Part shown: piece by piece, positions 1 through 14,159 of the stretch
Layout: each line of letters starts with the position of its first letter
How positions within the stretch are numbered: position 1 is the first letter of the stretch
Origin: Cruorifilaria tuberocauda
Lineage: Eukaryota > Nematoda > Chromadorea > Rhabditida > Onchocercidae
Reading direction: 5' to 3'
Assembly (NCBI GenBank): GCA_013365365.1
Contig: JABVXU010000109.1
Span: 62,001-126,000, forward strand
Length of the DNA stretch: 64,000 nt
Position numbers and translations under genes: made by a program
The notes under the pieces: generated by a model
The model's input: only the letters and a program-made list of their open reading frames with translations
What the model was told of the DNA's origin: nothing
The model's database searches: none

Positions 1-119
1 AAAGCTTTTTCAAGTGTAATTGTATACTTTTTGAACTATATTTGTCGTTTTGAAAAATTTATGAAATAATTTTAAAATTCGTTTCAAACATTGTATTTTA
101 AACATGAATAATTTTGCAG

Positions 120-3100
120 GCAGAGGCACTCTTTATTGCAGGCGTCATTTTGTTGGCGTTGGATGAGAAATACGCAAGCGGAGTAAAGCAAAGATTGTTT
201 GTTGCTCACTACAGAAGCAAGTATGTAACCTCTTAAGTTAAAATTATGTTAACTTAAATACTGAAATGATAGTATATTGCAATATGGCATAAATTATTTA
301 CATATCGATGAAACACTCAAATTGGGATCATATATAATTAAGTGATAGTGAAAGACATCGTGAATTATTGTAAAATTGCTTGGTTTTTTGCAGATTTTTA
401 TTTTTCTAAATTTTTTTTAAAATATATTTTAAGGACTGAAATATTTCAGTCCTTCAAGCAGTGAAAGATTTGATCTTCTGGTTGATATTTTAAAAGCATC
501 CTCTAGTCGAGAAGAGCTTTTTGGGTAAGCTGTTAGAATCTTCGAATATTTTCTGTGTAATTATCTTTGCATTTCATTCTTTCTTTTATCTATATATAGC
601 ATCATAAATCAAGAAGTTTTGGTCATGGATATTATTCAAACTTTATAGTTCACTTTTTAAATTATTATATTTTATTTGAATATCTATATATATATTAAAT
701 AAAATATATACAAGTATATAACCCCACTCATTTAAAAAATTTTTTCTTACATTTTAGAAGATTGCCGTTAAACGAAGCTTTTGTCAGCAATATGCTTTTG
801 GTATTACATACAGACGTTTTGTTTCCTGATGAGGTGCACAAATATTATTTTGTCGATAATACTAAATACTGTAGGATTTGACTATGATAAGATGAATTTT
901 AGGGTATTGAAAGACCGAAGTTTTATAATTTTTAAGAAATTCTTTCTTGAATAGTTGTCAACTGAAAAAATATAAACATAAAAATGAGACCTTCAGATTT
1001 TTGTCTCACAAATGAAACTCTCCTTTTTCTCGATTATATATGATATTCTTCCTTCATTATAATGTTAGCAACTATGCCATGAAGATTGACATGATTTAAG
1101 ATGATATGCTCCATCTAGCAGTTCATTTAACTAGTTTGAAATTAGAAAAATTGTCTGTTTGAGATAACAGTTTTGAATTAAAGCTACTGCTTATGTATGC
1201 ATTCTGTTCATATTCTTTTAGTCATTTTATTTTGTTCGGCTGTATAATCGATTGTTTTTTTTTTCAGAATGAACTTGTACCTCATGAGCTTTCCCGACGA
1301 GGCATTCGTGCTTCACGTTATCAGCGATCATTTCTTTCTGTTTGTCTTTTTTTTCTTCCTACACTGCTACATTCAGACCATGTTGTTATGCGGCATATTG
1401 TGGATACATTTTTTACTGAGGAATGGGTATGTTTTCAAAAAAATTAATTCAATAAATTATATATTTCACGAAGATATAGCAATAATTAACTTTATAGTTT
1501 CGTAATTACGGGATTTAAACTGTGAAAAATGGAAGTTCTGATTTTTGTTTCCATGAAATTCAAAGAAGCAATGCGATAATCACGTAATTATTACTGCATT
1601 TTGATTTGTTTAATATATGAACATGCATCTTGCATAGCTTTATGGGACTTTCTCTTGCTCAAATTTTCATCATTTAAGATTTGCCATTCCCTTATTGTTG
1701 ATCATGTTGTAGATAAAATGAAGTAATATGGCTGGTTTTTTTTGAACGTCCAAATTGCAACCACTCTTAAACTTAAAATGCTCCTTGAGAAGTATATAAA
1801 TTAATTGATTTTAGGTAGTACATTTGCACATGGGAATAGTGATGAACGTACTGGATGCTTGGGATCATTATAAAGCAGCAAGTAGTGCACTGCAGCATGC
1901 ACTTAGTGCACATATAGTGAAACATTTGACTGCAAGGCATATATCTGCTCTGAAAGCGGCATCCTTTCCGCATACTGCAAAGTTTTCGGTAGCTGATGTC
2001 ATTATGTTTGCCGATTTAGTAGCTATTTCAAATAAGCACCTCGAATGGGTTATGTTACATGCCTGTAGGTTTTATTGCTATTATTGCGTATTCAAATCTT
2101 TTTCAATGTTTTAATTGTCCTCTTAAAATCAAAATCGATTTTAAATATGCTTTGTATGGATGCTTCATTTTACAAAGTGAGAAACTTTTTCTTGCATTTT
2201 AGATAAGCCCGAGAAATGTTGTAAACGTGCCGGACAGCTCTATGACGTTGTGAACAATCAAATTGCATCTTCTTCGCTTGATTTGTTTAGCAAACTGCTC
2301 GAAGTTTCAACTTTTGAGTATGGTTATAAAGAAGTAAAAGTTTTCTTATTGCATATTGCAGCTGTTACTTGTTGAGAAATTTGAATTTTTATTTTTTTTT
2401 ATGGGTCGTGCTCTTTGTAAAACAAGTTTGGCCTATGAATTTCTAAGTATCAAAATGTTAAATTTTGATTATGAGGCATCAGTTTGGAAAGAATATATTC
2501 CGATTTTAATACCTGATTTTTATTTCAACTCTTGAACAAATGGATTTTTGATTTGTATATATGTATAGTTAAGTAGTAGAATTTTATTAAGGTAGAGCTC
2601 TCTGTAATTTTAGATCGCTCGATTGTTTCTTGATAACAAAGATAACAATGTTCGAAAACTTAAGGAAGAAATCTGTAATCATGTCGTACAAATAGCTGAA
2701 CTTTTTTCAAACGAATTACCTTTACAAAGGATTAAGAAAAATGGTATAAATTACATCTTCCCCTGTCTTGTTTCGTAAATAAATTTACAATTTTTATTTT
2801 AAAGCAATTATTTTAATTATAAACACTTTATAACACTTTATCTATGAAGAAGGCCTGGTTACAGGATAATTTTTTGCAGAAAAGCTGAGATCATGGCTTT
2901 TGTTGGTGAAGCAAACCGTCGAGGAATTAGATATTTTGAACGCAGATGCTTCTTCTTTGATTTCAGAATTAAAAGATCGACTGGATCAGGCTTTTTCTTT
3001 TATTTCTTATTCTTGCCGATTTTTGTCCATAAAACTTTCTATCTGACTCTAACTAGTGATGGAAACTTACTACAAATTTTTTAAAATCTTTTTCTTAAGT

Positions 3101-6100
3101 ATTTGTCAAATTTTACGAAAGTTAATAGTTGAAAGTTGCCATTCAATAAATGCATTTCATGCATTCAAATTCATATATTTTGACCTTAGGTAAGCGATAT
3201 GCATGATCTGGGTGGAATAGTCGCCGTATCGCAGTATCTCCAAAATATCCAAGCTCTATTGACTGTATTGTCGCACTATTGCATGTTGGATGGAACATTT
3301 TTGAAAAAAATAGAAGCAGCAACAAATTTTTCGTATGGATGGGCAATTACTGACCAGTATTTCCTTCATTTTAATTGTGTTTTACTATTAGTCCTTCATT
3401 TTTATTCAAATTTCGTCCCTGTGTATAAAACAGAACTCTATCTGATACTGTTAGGAAATTCGTGATAAGTAGTATTTAGATTCAAATGAAATATAAAATA
3501 TGAAATGATAAATGTAAAACAAATTCATTCTTTAAAGTTTTTGCTCAAATCTTTCATATCTAACACCATTTTTATGTATAGATGGACTGAAAATATGAAA
3601 ACTTTGGTAAAAGTTGATCCACTGCCAGTACGTTCACTGTTTGTAAAAATGGCGGGTTCAATTAACTTAACATTGGAACGCCTAAATACACCAGAGAGAA
3701 TATCCTCCATATCACTATGTTACTCGCGCTTGATTGAAGCAAGATTGCGCAAAATTCTTCAGGTATGAATCTTACTGTTCTATTTATTTACTTCTCTATT
3801 TTTCGATTATTACATTATTGTTTTTGGATGCAATCAATTTCAAGAGTTTTATTATGATTAAAATCAAAGATTTAAGAATTACTGTACAGGAAAAAAACTT
3901 CCCTTTAGGCTGTCCCACATTCGCTCTTTGCATTGTTGGATAAAGTAGCCGGACTATTGAACCCGCGGCAAGGACGTTCTGTGAATAAAACTGATGTCCG
4001 CCAGTTTGCAGATTCAGATCGTCGTTTGCAACTTGCTGCTATTACACATGCAATTTCAATGCTTTCTTCTGGTATCTCAACAATGCAACTGGCATCACTT
4101 GGATCACTTCAAGTGGATCCATCAAATCTTCTTCTAGATGGAATCAGAAAGTTTGTTTTCAGAATTATTGCGCAAAATTTTTCATGAAGGATGTCTTTAT
4201 TTTGTAAAATGAAAATCTTCAGAGAATTAGTGGGTCGAATATGTGCAACATTACAATCGCAGTTAACTTCTGATTTACTTTTGGACGATTTCTTAACTAA
4301 ATTGAAGAACCAATTTGCCCACTTACGTGCAGCTTTTATTTACATGTGTGAACATATTGCAATTAACGGAGCAGCAATATGGCACAACGAATTAGCTCGT
4401 ATAATCGGTTATATGGTCGAGAAAGAATGTAACGTCTTTCTGCAGCATCCTGTTTGTTTTTTTAATTTTAGTAAAAATTTCGAAAATCAAGATTTTAAAC
4501 TGATCGTTTGAGTGGATGCAATATACTTAATATTGAGAAAATAAGATGAATCTTTTCTGACATCTTTTTCATATTAGAATATATATTTAGTTGATTGATG
4601 TTGATTACTGAAATAACGCATTGCAGATCACTGAAGAAGAAAGCTTATATCAATCCAGATCAGTGCCTATTCCAAGTATTCTGGCTTTTGAGGGATCATT
4701 TACTCCTTTACGTTGCTTATATAGCCGAATTTTGAATGCATCAGATCCAAAGTAAGATTGATATCTTGACTTCTGACGGTTTTAAAAGACAATTTTTAAG
4801 ATTGATTTCCAAGTCCAAAAGTTAATCTCCAAATTCGGAGTTAGAGATTGAAAACACCAAATTTTTGATCAGTAACTCATAGTTGCTTTCAGATCATCTT
4901 ATTTTGTAAATTCAATGAGGATATGGTGTGATTTAAAAACTAGAAAAACAGTGTTGTCAAACGAATCTCTAAATGCTGTTCAGGTAATTTAAAATAAACC
5001 ATTTTAAATTTCTCAGAATATTATTGGATTAACTTATTGATTACTATCAAAAGAGATGAAGTCACGAAAAGGCCGAAAAAATTTGTCGGTGGTAAAGCTA
5101 GAGTTCTTGATTTGCTTTTTGTTTTTTATTAACCTCTTCTTACGGTAAAGTGCTTTGTGCGAGTCAATTAAACTATTATATTGTCAGTGGATATTTATGT
5201 AAAATTAGGTTAAGGACGATATGTCCATAAACACTCCGTAATTTCAAATATTTTCAATTCTAGTAATATTTGAATAGCTTTTATTATTTGACATAAGTTT
5301 GACTCTTGCTCATCATTTTGAGTGAAAACTTCATTGTGTTCAGGAGGCCCTTTCACCAATGGCCCTGCATGCGCTCGATCGGATTGCATCATTTCACATC
5401 GTAAAATATTTATATTCATTATGTGAACAACTTTCGGAAATATTGTGCGTTACAATGACTGAAGTATTAAATGACATTATATTGATGAAAACTATAGCAG
5501 TTGCTGGAAGACTGAAAATTTTCGACTGCGCTTTGTCAAAATTTTTGCCAAATTCATCACGATTTGTTGTTACTATCAGTAAGGCATGTTTCCTTTCATT
5601 TGTTCATCAATTTGATTTTTGACAGAGGGACTGATAATATCCTTAGGTATATTTACGGCCACTAAGTTCTGTGTTTTAATTTTTGATTCATTGCAATGAA
5701 TCATAAATTGCTCTTCATTATGCTTTAATTTAAAAAAAGATTGTGTGATATTGGAAAGTCTTGAACTACCAATTGTCTTGTTCCTTACTCGTTTTATCAT
5801 TGCGCATCTATTATCAAGTATCGAATGATTTAACGATGTAACGTAATTTTAGATTGGCCAATTGCAGTTATTGCGGCAGCAAATATTGGCTGTTAATCAG
5901 TCAGTCTTACGACAACATTCATCAAATATCTTCAATGCGGTTGCTACACTTAACGAGTTCTGTTTTCTTTAAATTGAAATTTTATCTGGAAAAAGTTTGG
6001 AAAGCTCTAGCGAAGAAATTTAAAGAAAACCTTCTGAAGAAATTTCAAGGAGCTACTTTATAAGCATTTAGAACCTTTTAGAAAAAACCTAGTTTCTTTT

Positions 6101-7192
6101 ATGATCTTCATTCGTCGCGCAATGTTTTCAAAAATTAATACTTCATTTATTTAGAGGTGTTGTTGGTGATATTCGTGGACATTGCGGTGAATGCGATGCG
6201 ACATTTCTCGGCGAATTATCGGTGCTTTTAGAACGTTGCGCCATAACTGACCCATTCATTAAAGTTAGCTTTAGATCAAATTTTTTACCCCTTCTTGCAA
6301 AAGATATTGTTAATGGAGCAAAATTTTTGTTTGTCAGCATCATAATTGTCATTATTCAATTTTCTTCCATGTTATAGATATACATAAGAAAAGAGACACC
6401 ACAACTGCTAGTACCTATAATGTTTCTTGCGCTTTTGGCTGCGATAAGCAAATTCAATGGTAAAACATTTCCGGATTTGCATCTGATTTTTTTCACTGTT
6501 TTATTTCTTATTTAAGTTGATAAATGGAAGGATTTAATCTAATGATTCTTTTATGCAAGTAAGAAAATAGTTCGAACTTCAAGTCTATTGAAAAGTTCAA
6601 CTTTTAAAAACGGTGCCTTTGCAGTCCTTAAGAAAACCGATTCGACGGATATCTCAGCATTTTGTGCCGGTTTCGCATGTATATTATTGCAATTTAATGT
6701 TTTACAAGAATTCTTCGACCTCTGTAATATTTATATATCAGCGATTCTACTTACAACACGAGGAAATACGAAACAACCAACTTTTGCTCATGCTCTTCGC
6801 TTCATAGCTCATTATTCTTCTGTACCACTAAATGTAAGGTTTAATGGACTATTATTACTTCAACAGTGAAACCTCAGTTATAATACTTGAGTGAACCTTA
6901 AATTTTGTTAATGAATCTAGGTTACAAAATCTTATGCGTTTTTTTTATGAGATCCTAATAAAATTCTTCAATATGATTAAGGGGATCAAAGGATAATTTA
7001 TTGATTCTCTGACTACCGATAACACTATAATACAGATTATTTTAAAACGGTGTGAGGTCTTTTACTCAATGGTTTAGCTGCAATAATGATAACTGGATGA
7101 CCTTAAACTTAAGGAAAAAAGAACTGTGAATTTGCATGTATTTTCAGGAAGTGGAAGAATGTCTTTTGCTTTCATTACCAGAAAAATCTTGA
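120..7192 (+). CDS. WASHC5: Strumpellin (WASH complex subunit 5), 3' part; 5' exons lie left of the window
   Basis: Strumpellin is a core scaffold of the WASH complex, which drives Arp2/3 actin assembly on endosomes. Twenty exons are visible: 120-220, 450-524, 758-833, 1268-1426, 1815-2064, 2203-2333, 2614-2743, 2880-2989, 3190-3356, 3582-3762, 3909-4150, 4223-4451, 4627-4751, 4893-4983, 5344-5583, 5853-5956, 6155-6263, 6378-6459, 6571-6833, 7148-7192. They join in one frame (970 codons including stop). The first exon matches human strumpellin near residue 140, so about 140 N-terminal residues are missing. Recognisable stretches include [42 protein letters not shown] and [11 protein letters not shown], in family order. 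The exon at 6571 uses acceptor AAATAG. Two introns (from 2990 and from 5584) seem to have GC donors because the ungapped protein alignment leaves no GT option. The family is certain; a few exon edges are less so. Confidence 0.93.
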
Positions 7193-7280
7193 CTTTGCAT
7201 GGATTTGTGTAAATACTTCTGATATATTGCAATACTATATGTATGATAATTCATTAGAATATTGAAATTCCTTCAGCAAA

Positions 7281-7286
7281 AATAAA
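7281..7286 (+). terminator. Candidate polyadenylation signal for strumpellin
   Basis: AATAAA lies 89 bp after the strumpellin stop codon, in the 298 bp between the two convergent stop codons. Position and orientation fit the 3' end of this gene; cleavage was not observed. Confidence 0.4.
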
Positions 7287-7490
7287 TTGGAAATAATATC
7301 AGTAAAATATTTTAAAACAACCACGAAATCAACAAATTCTGAAACTAAGGTTCAGCTGTATGGTACTTATGGAAAATAAGAGATTGAAGAGATATTTCAC
7401 ATAAATCACATAATCCACCTTTGATTTTTTGTAAAATTTTATATTTATACATCAAAAAAATATATATACACGGATGGATGTAACTTAGAT

Positions 7491-9393
7491 TTAACAATGC
7501 TTCTTCCCGCGTTGAGTTTTTGTACGCCGATAAAACTCTTTGGGCATTCGTTGTTCTTCTTCTTCCTCCAGCATTTTCTGTACTTTCTTCGCTTCTTCCG
7601 CAACCTGCATAACAAAGAAATTAAACTACAGCATCTAAAGATCTACTGGGATGTTATTTTAGATGTATCTGAAATAATCCCATGATTTCTATTTTACCTG
7701 CCGTTATGTTTCATTCTGGATTTCAAGAATCTTGTGTACTGAAACATTGGTAACCGAGTGAGTTTTCCTAATCTGATGGTAACTGGTAATGTAAAAGGGG
7801 GTTAAGAGATTGAAAAGAATCGTAGAAATCAAATGTTTCAGAACAAATCTCATTAGCATACGTCATTTTATATAAACTTTTATTTACATAAAAATAAAAT
7901 TTATAAAAAATTATATATTAAATTTATATAAAAAGTTTGGATTGTTAAGATTCGTTTTACATTTCCTCTTGTGATATGTTTAGACAAACGGAGTTTCCTT
8001 TGCACTTCCAACAACAGTAGCTAACAACTAACATTAAATGCTACATAATTTATCCGACGGTTCCATTTACGGAAATTTAGGGGATTTGTTGATGTACAAC
8101 AAAACCAGACACTTGTTTAGGGGCTGTCGACTAAAAGGTTACCTTATTCTCGCGTTCATTTGCTTCCGTAATAGCTTTTTCAGTAAGTTTCGCTACATGA
8201 CTCAAATTCTTTTTGATATCGTTACACTGTTGTATCCATTTGTGTAATTCTTGACAAATATTATCTAATTCATCATCGGAAATGTCTCGATTTTTCCATG
8301 AAAAAACCTCAACTTCACTTCTCTGGGCATTCAGTCGGCCCTGTAAAATCCAAAGTTTCAGCATATTTGCTGACATAAGATCCGACAAAAGAAAATTATT
8401 CAAAAAAACTTATGTTATTCTAACTTTCTCATTCAACGAATAGAAAGATGAGATTAGCCTTACAAGCATTTCAAAATCCAATAGCGATCTGAATTAATGA
8501 AACCTCTAAAAATAAATACACATTATTTTCACCATTACATCATCGCTGAAAAAATAAATAAAAAATAACCTGAATAATACCATCATATATGGCAGAAATG
8601 AAAAGACGTTGAAATTCTTGTAAATCTGTGATTTGCAGTTCACGCATTGCTTCATCGATCGGAAAAATCTTCGAACGGGTGCACATTGTTACCAGCGTTA
8701 AATGCCGTAATTTCAGTAACATTGTCTCATTCAGTTCAGGTAAATCATTCTTACGTTCAACAGCATCTGCATATGTTCCTAAAAGCCATAGATTCTTATT
8801 TGGTCAATGTATTCTTTGAAGAAAAATAATATCAGTAAATCAGTTAAGTTTCTTAAGTGTTTACTCTATCTTCTTGCTTCGCATATAAAAAGTTATAGAG
8901 AGCGCAACAATTTTCTACATTCATGAAAATTTGAAATATAAACTATTCAAGAAACTGAGTAGTTAACTGATAAAACTAAAAATAATTATTCAGCTATACC
9001 GTTGTGCGATGGTCTATACAAATGGTCTATACAAGCATGCAAATCACTGACTATTCAACATTACTAAATTTAATCTAGTTGCTGATCAAGCTTTCAAGAG
9101 TTCGAAACATTAACTGCTTTATCAACAATCATAATGACAGCTTTTTCGTTAAAATCTGTAAAAAATTCTCACATCTAAGGTATGAATAAATTTAACTTAC
9201 CGTAAGCAAAAAGGTACAATAAATTGTAATATTTGAAATAATTTGGATCGTTTTGCAATGCTTTTACTGATGGCTCTCCTAGAAACTGAGCGAATGCATG
9301 AATATCGCTGGCTTCTACTACAGAACAAATGTGCTGCGCAACTTCCTCTGCATTTACTGCATTTCGGAAATTATTCAAGTAGTCCTCAACCAT
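7491..9393 (-). CDS. csn-7: COP9 signalosome complex subunit 7 (CSN7)
   Basis: CSN7 is a PCI-domain subunit of the COP9 signalosome, which removes NEDD8 from cullins. Four minus-strand exons: 9393-9201, 8778-8570, 8340-8143 and 7604-7491, giving 237 residues (human paralogues are about 264-275). Residues 1-135 form the helical part of the PCI domain: YLFAYGTYADAVE matches LLTVFAYGTYADYLAEA of human COPS7A, and TLVTMCTRSKIFPIDEAM matches the [22 protein letters not shown] stretch. The second half (RDISDDELDNICQELHKW) is the winged-helix end, followed by a charged coiled coil (EEAKKVQKMLEEEEE) and a basic tail. The start ATG at 9393 follows an acceptor-like TTGCAG about 13 bp upstream, so the mRNA may be trans-spliced. 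A 41-bp optional exon may exist at 7698-7738. The gene is convergent with strumpellin. Confidence 0.9.
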
Positions 9394-9408
9394 CAGGAAT
9401 GAATCGCT
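9394..9408 (-). other. Likely trans-splice (or 5' UTR intron) acceptor of the CSN7 gene
   Basis: On the minus strand an AT-rich run ends in TTGCAG, about 13 bp before the CSN7 start codon. Short leaders directly after an AG are typical of spliced-leader addition in nematodes. A 5' UTR intron would look the same. Confidence 0.4.
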
Positions 9409-12400
9409 GCAATATTATATATTATAATTTAATTCTTATGGATATTAAAATATGCAGTCGTGTAACATTGCACTACTGCATTAATATAACATTCTTCTTC
9501 ATCTTATCCTCATGATATCTTTTACAATTTTTAAACAATGAGAACCCACAAGGAATAGTTTAGCGGTTGAAGTTGTACATTTCATTCAATATACGATCTA
9601 GTTATCATCAAATTATGTAAGAACTAAACAATGTGCTGCACCGTATGAACCGATATATCATCTGATGATACAATCCATAGAAATTATTAGAAAAACTGTG
9701 ATAAAAAATCTAGCATCGAAAAAGGCCAAAAAAAATGCTGAAAGTCTCACCTTTAGCAGATTTCCAGAACACGCAAAAACTGGAAGAGGCGCAAAAAGAC
9801 ATACCAGCGCCCACAGCACTGAGCGCTCACATAGGAGGCTTCACTTACCCACAATGAAAAACTTAATCCCGTGTATTTCGAATAAGAGAGCAGCTCAGAC
9901 AGTTCTCGGACGTAAGAATTGATGTTTTATGTCGCCATCAAAGACGTGAAATGTCGTACGTTTTAAATTACGATGTATTTTATAGATCTGATCGCATATT
10001 GAAATATTTAAATTCTGATGTGTGTTCAAGGTTAAGGAAGGCGATATAAACATGTAGTTGTACGATCTTTTTTATAGATTTTAGTGGTTGGTATAGGTGA
10101 CGCTATGTGACAGAGTAAATGTTATGTTTTAAAAAGTCATCACACATTCGTGTAGCGCAAAAAGATTTTCGAGTTTCAAAGTTATGGTTAATATTGCAAA
10201 AAAGTTTTCAGTTGATTCTGAATTTTGGTAAAAGATGGTTATGGATGAATATGGAAAACGGAATTCCGGATGATATCCTGAAAATTAATCTGGGAAAAAT
10301 CCATAAAAAATCATGCAAATTTGATTGGAGCTAAACTAAAAACGCTGCAGTTAAACAATCATTTGTTTAATTTTGGAACATTTCAAGGATATTGTATTAA
10401 TTTAATGATAGTATGGATAAGAGAAAAATAACTAATCGGTCATCGTATGTTTCATTGATCTATGAAACAAATAGGTTCCAAAAATATGAATTAAGCAGTT
10501 ATTTCGTTTTTCATATTGCTAAAAAAAATCGCATTCGTTTAGTTCATACGATAATTGTCATTTAAATTACCAGTGATTCGCTATGCATAACTGCAGTAAC
10601 GTAAGATTGAGACATGATTTGGTGATCCTATAGTAGACTCTGCTTAATATATAAACTTCATAAAGGACTCAGTTAATTAACATGCAAAATGTTTAGTACT
10701 GGAACATTGGACACGCTTTATCGTGTAAGTCGTATTTTATTGATGAATTCCGATTCCGAAATCAGAATACCGGAGTAATGAATTATCAGTATCATTATAT
10801 ATATGTACGTGTGAAAAAAAGTCGGATTCTAAATATTTAGCATTGAGATGACAGCCTTTGGTATACGTTAAAGAAAATATGTAATCAGAAGTATACGATA
10901 GTTGTGTTTTTTAACATAATTCTGAATTTCCCTCCAAGCGTCACATAAATTTTTTTATTTATCTAAATACATAATTTTTCGAATTATAAATTTGAATATC
11001 ACAAAATCTATCAAATTCTTTTCAGTATTCTTCAATATTGTTATTGGTGCTTCATTTTTTCATATTGTTGAATTTTATATCTCAGTCTAAATTATATTTC
11101 AATTATAGCTTTACAATTGTGATCGTTGTAAGTAACAGAATAGCAACTCGGTTGATACGAGGTCAGAAAGTCCTGAAATACCTGGTCGTATTAGAGTAGG
11201 ACGCACTTCAATCCAACTATATATCTTGTATTTTAAAATTTTGAGTACATTACATTTTCATATCACCTTATAACTATTCAGTTGTTTATTTATTCTTGAT
11301 GAAATAAAAAATGACAGTACATTACAGTTTCAATATTTCATTTGTTTTCTTCTTGCAATGAAATCACTGTAGTAAGTAAATTCTGATTAAAATATTAATG
11401 AGAACTTTGATTTAATTAATGCTTCATTGGTTCAAACAAAGAAGAAATGCAGTGTGCTTGTTAATTTAATAATAATGACCAGTCCAATAAAATTAATTAA
11501 ATTATTAATTACATATTTTATAAGGACAAATTCAATGATTAAATTATAACTTCATGTTTAAATTTTATTTCATGCTTATTTACTGATGTCTTTTTTTTAT
11601 TTTTGTTTTATTAAAGAAAACTTGAAATATTTTTGAGAAATATCATATGTAAAAAATAGATGAAGAAATAGATGAATTCATATTAAATATATGGTTGAAT
11701 CGAAATACGTACAGATTCCAGACGTACAGGTCTCTGATCAATATTTCTTCAACTGCGTTTCGAGAAACTCGAATCAGTTCAAAGAGATAATTGATCCGGA
11801 AAGAAACAATTATTGACTGTAACTTTAGCAATTTTCAGTTACCCAAAATATCAAAAACCTGAGAGTATCAAAAAAAAAGTGAGTTCGATATATGTCCTCT
11901 TTAAAGATGCATGATGTTTTGCAACGCTTAAAATTATCGACTCAATATAAATTTCCTGCTCTGTTTTTCATACTGTAACGTGAGAATAGAAGTTACCTTA
12001 CACTGATTTATGCTATTAAGCATGAATCTTGAATAGGAAGAGAATAAACGCTATGTAAATTTGAGTAAATTAATAATGTTGAAAGAATTTTAATTAAATC
12101 ACGTGTCGTAATTCAAATTTAAGCCGACGCTTGATTCTTAATTAAAGTATGGAAAGAAAAGTTCTTTGATTTCAAAGATAATTTATGCTCTTGTGCTGAT
12201 TTGTAATACTGATTTAATTCATTTATCAAACGATTATTTGCCCCTAGAGAAATTTCCACTAAATTATCTGTCTATTAAATTTTTATTATAATCTTCAGCA
12301 ATTTAACAACAAGTTAAAATTTATTTATAGTCTTTCATTCAACTCATATTTAAAAATTCACTGCCAATATTCTTAATTTTCTTATGAATGCTGATATCGC

Positions 12401-14038
12401 TCACTGACTGTAATGAATAACTATAGGACCTGAACATCTATCACCACATTATTTGATTATCCTCCTAGATTTCATCTGACATTTTGAATGATTACAGCAA
12501 TACCTAATTGTTTTCTAATGATCACAGTTTCGCTTTCTTCATTTTATATCTTTTTGCTGACGACTGGAGAAGTATTAAGCTGTGAAAAGACTATGCATTG
12601 AATTCAATGGTTGCTTTTATGCCGATGCTTTAGATTATCTGATTTTTAGCTATGCGTAGTGCCTTCTTGACTTATCGAAAGTTATGAAACTTATAATCCA
12701 TCAAATATCTTCATCTTTCTTGATAACTATTACTATATGTTAAGGGTTTATTCAAGTTATGTTATAAATAATATCTCATGTAAATTTAAATTTAAATCCA
12801 AATCCTTCAAATATTTGCAATGGAAGCAAAAAGATGAAATTATTCCAAAACTTAAATTTTCAGTTTTCTCCTAACAAATGTTTACAATATCTGCTACTTC
12901 AACTTCTATTTTCTATTTAAGCTTAATTTCATTTCTTCTAAAATTGACTATAAGCGTATGTGACGTGATATACGCATTTATCACTATTCATCATCCGATT
13001 TAATCCCTTTCCGTCAGGATCATTGTTCATACGACATATATGTAATACGTGTTTGCATTTATTTGTATTTTGCATAGATTTATTCTTTCTGTCACATAGA
13101 TGCATGACAAGGAAAAGGTCAATAGCCTGTGCGATAATCGTTTTTAAAATAGCACGAACTGTCACAAAAATCAATTTGTTTTCGAATCAGAAAGATGTTT
13201 TGAGGAAGGTACTTAGATGTATTATAGCATACATCTCATATGGACATTGTTTTTTTTCTCGCCATTTTTTAAGATAACTCATTCTTTATATTACATTGTA
13301 AGTAAAGAAGAAAAAAATTCACGTACGTCACATATCTAATTTGAACCTTCACGTATTTTTTGCCTTCAAAAGAGAAAAAGATTGCTAAAAGATATGTGGT
13401 ATTTGCAGAAAATTAAAAAAAATTTCATTTAGCTAATTAGAAATTTCAACATTTTTAAATTAAACTTTTTTTATTTGATTGATTATTCAATTTAAAATCA
13501 AATTTCTTAGCCGTAATCTTTTCTTAGAACGAAAAAGATTTTTCGTCGTTGTTCTCAGTCGATATAAAAGAAACTGATAAACTTTACCCAATTGTAAGTG
13601 ATATTAATATTATTATTAATTCAAATATAGTTCTGGTTTATTTAGAAAAATCTTTGATTTATCTGAAATTTAGCAAATTGTTTTTTAGTGTGTGCCATAG
13701 TGGAATGAATCTTTCGACTAAAACTGTTGTTAACAATCGAGAATTCATTGAATCTATGCTCTGAAACTTGATCGATCTCTTATCGCCTTCTATTATTGAA
13801 ATCTGTTATGATAACCTTTAACCTAATTATTTCTTGAATTAATTATTTTCAAACGTATTCAATGAGATGCATTATTTTTCTGTGCATTTATTCGTGCTAG
13901 AATTCATTTATTTATCTCTGTATATGAATATACGTGGAAAAAATCATGAACGTTTTCTCTTATTCCGCTGTCGATACCGGAAAACGATCTATTTAAGCAA
14001 CATATGAACTTTACGTCGTCTTCATTGTTAGTTTTGAT

Positions 14039-14062
14039 GAGAGAGGGAGAAAGAGAGAGAGA
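14039..14062. repeat. GA-rich simple repeat
   Basis: A purine-only GAGAGGGAGAAAGAGAGAGAG-type tract. It lies just left of a GC-richer island and could be a GAGA-type promoter element, but no more can be said. Confidence 0.7.
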
Positions 14063-14159
14063 TCGCAATCAAAGAGATTATGATGAAAATTTTCGGACGA
14101 GAAATCATTGCTAGATTAGTGAAAGAATGTACTGTTTTATTACCTGTAATAATGTGATA

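Noticed and set aside
9665..9922. 85-codon plus-strand open frame rich in Lys/Arg upstream of the CSN7 start
   Set aside because: No domain, no splice context and no family resemblance; it probably lies in the CSN7 upstream flank.
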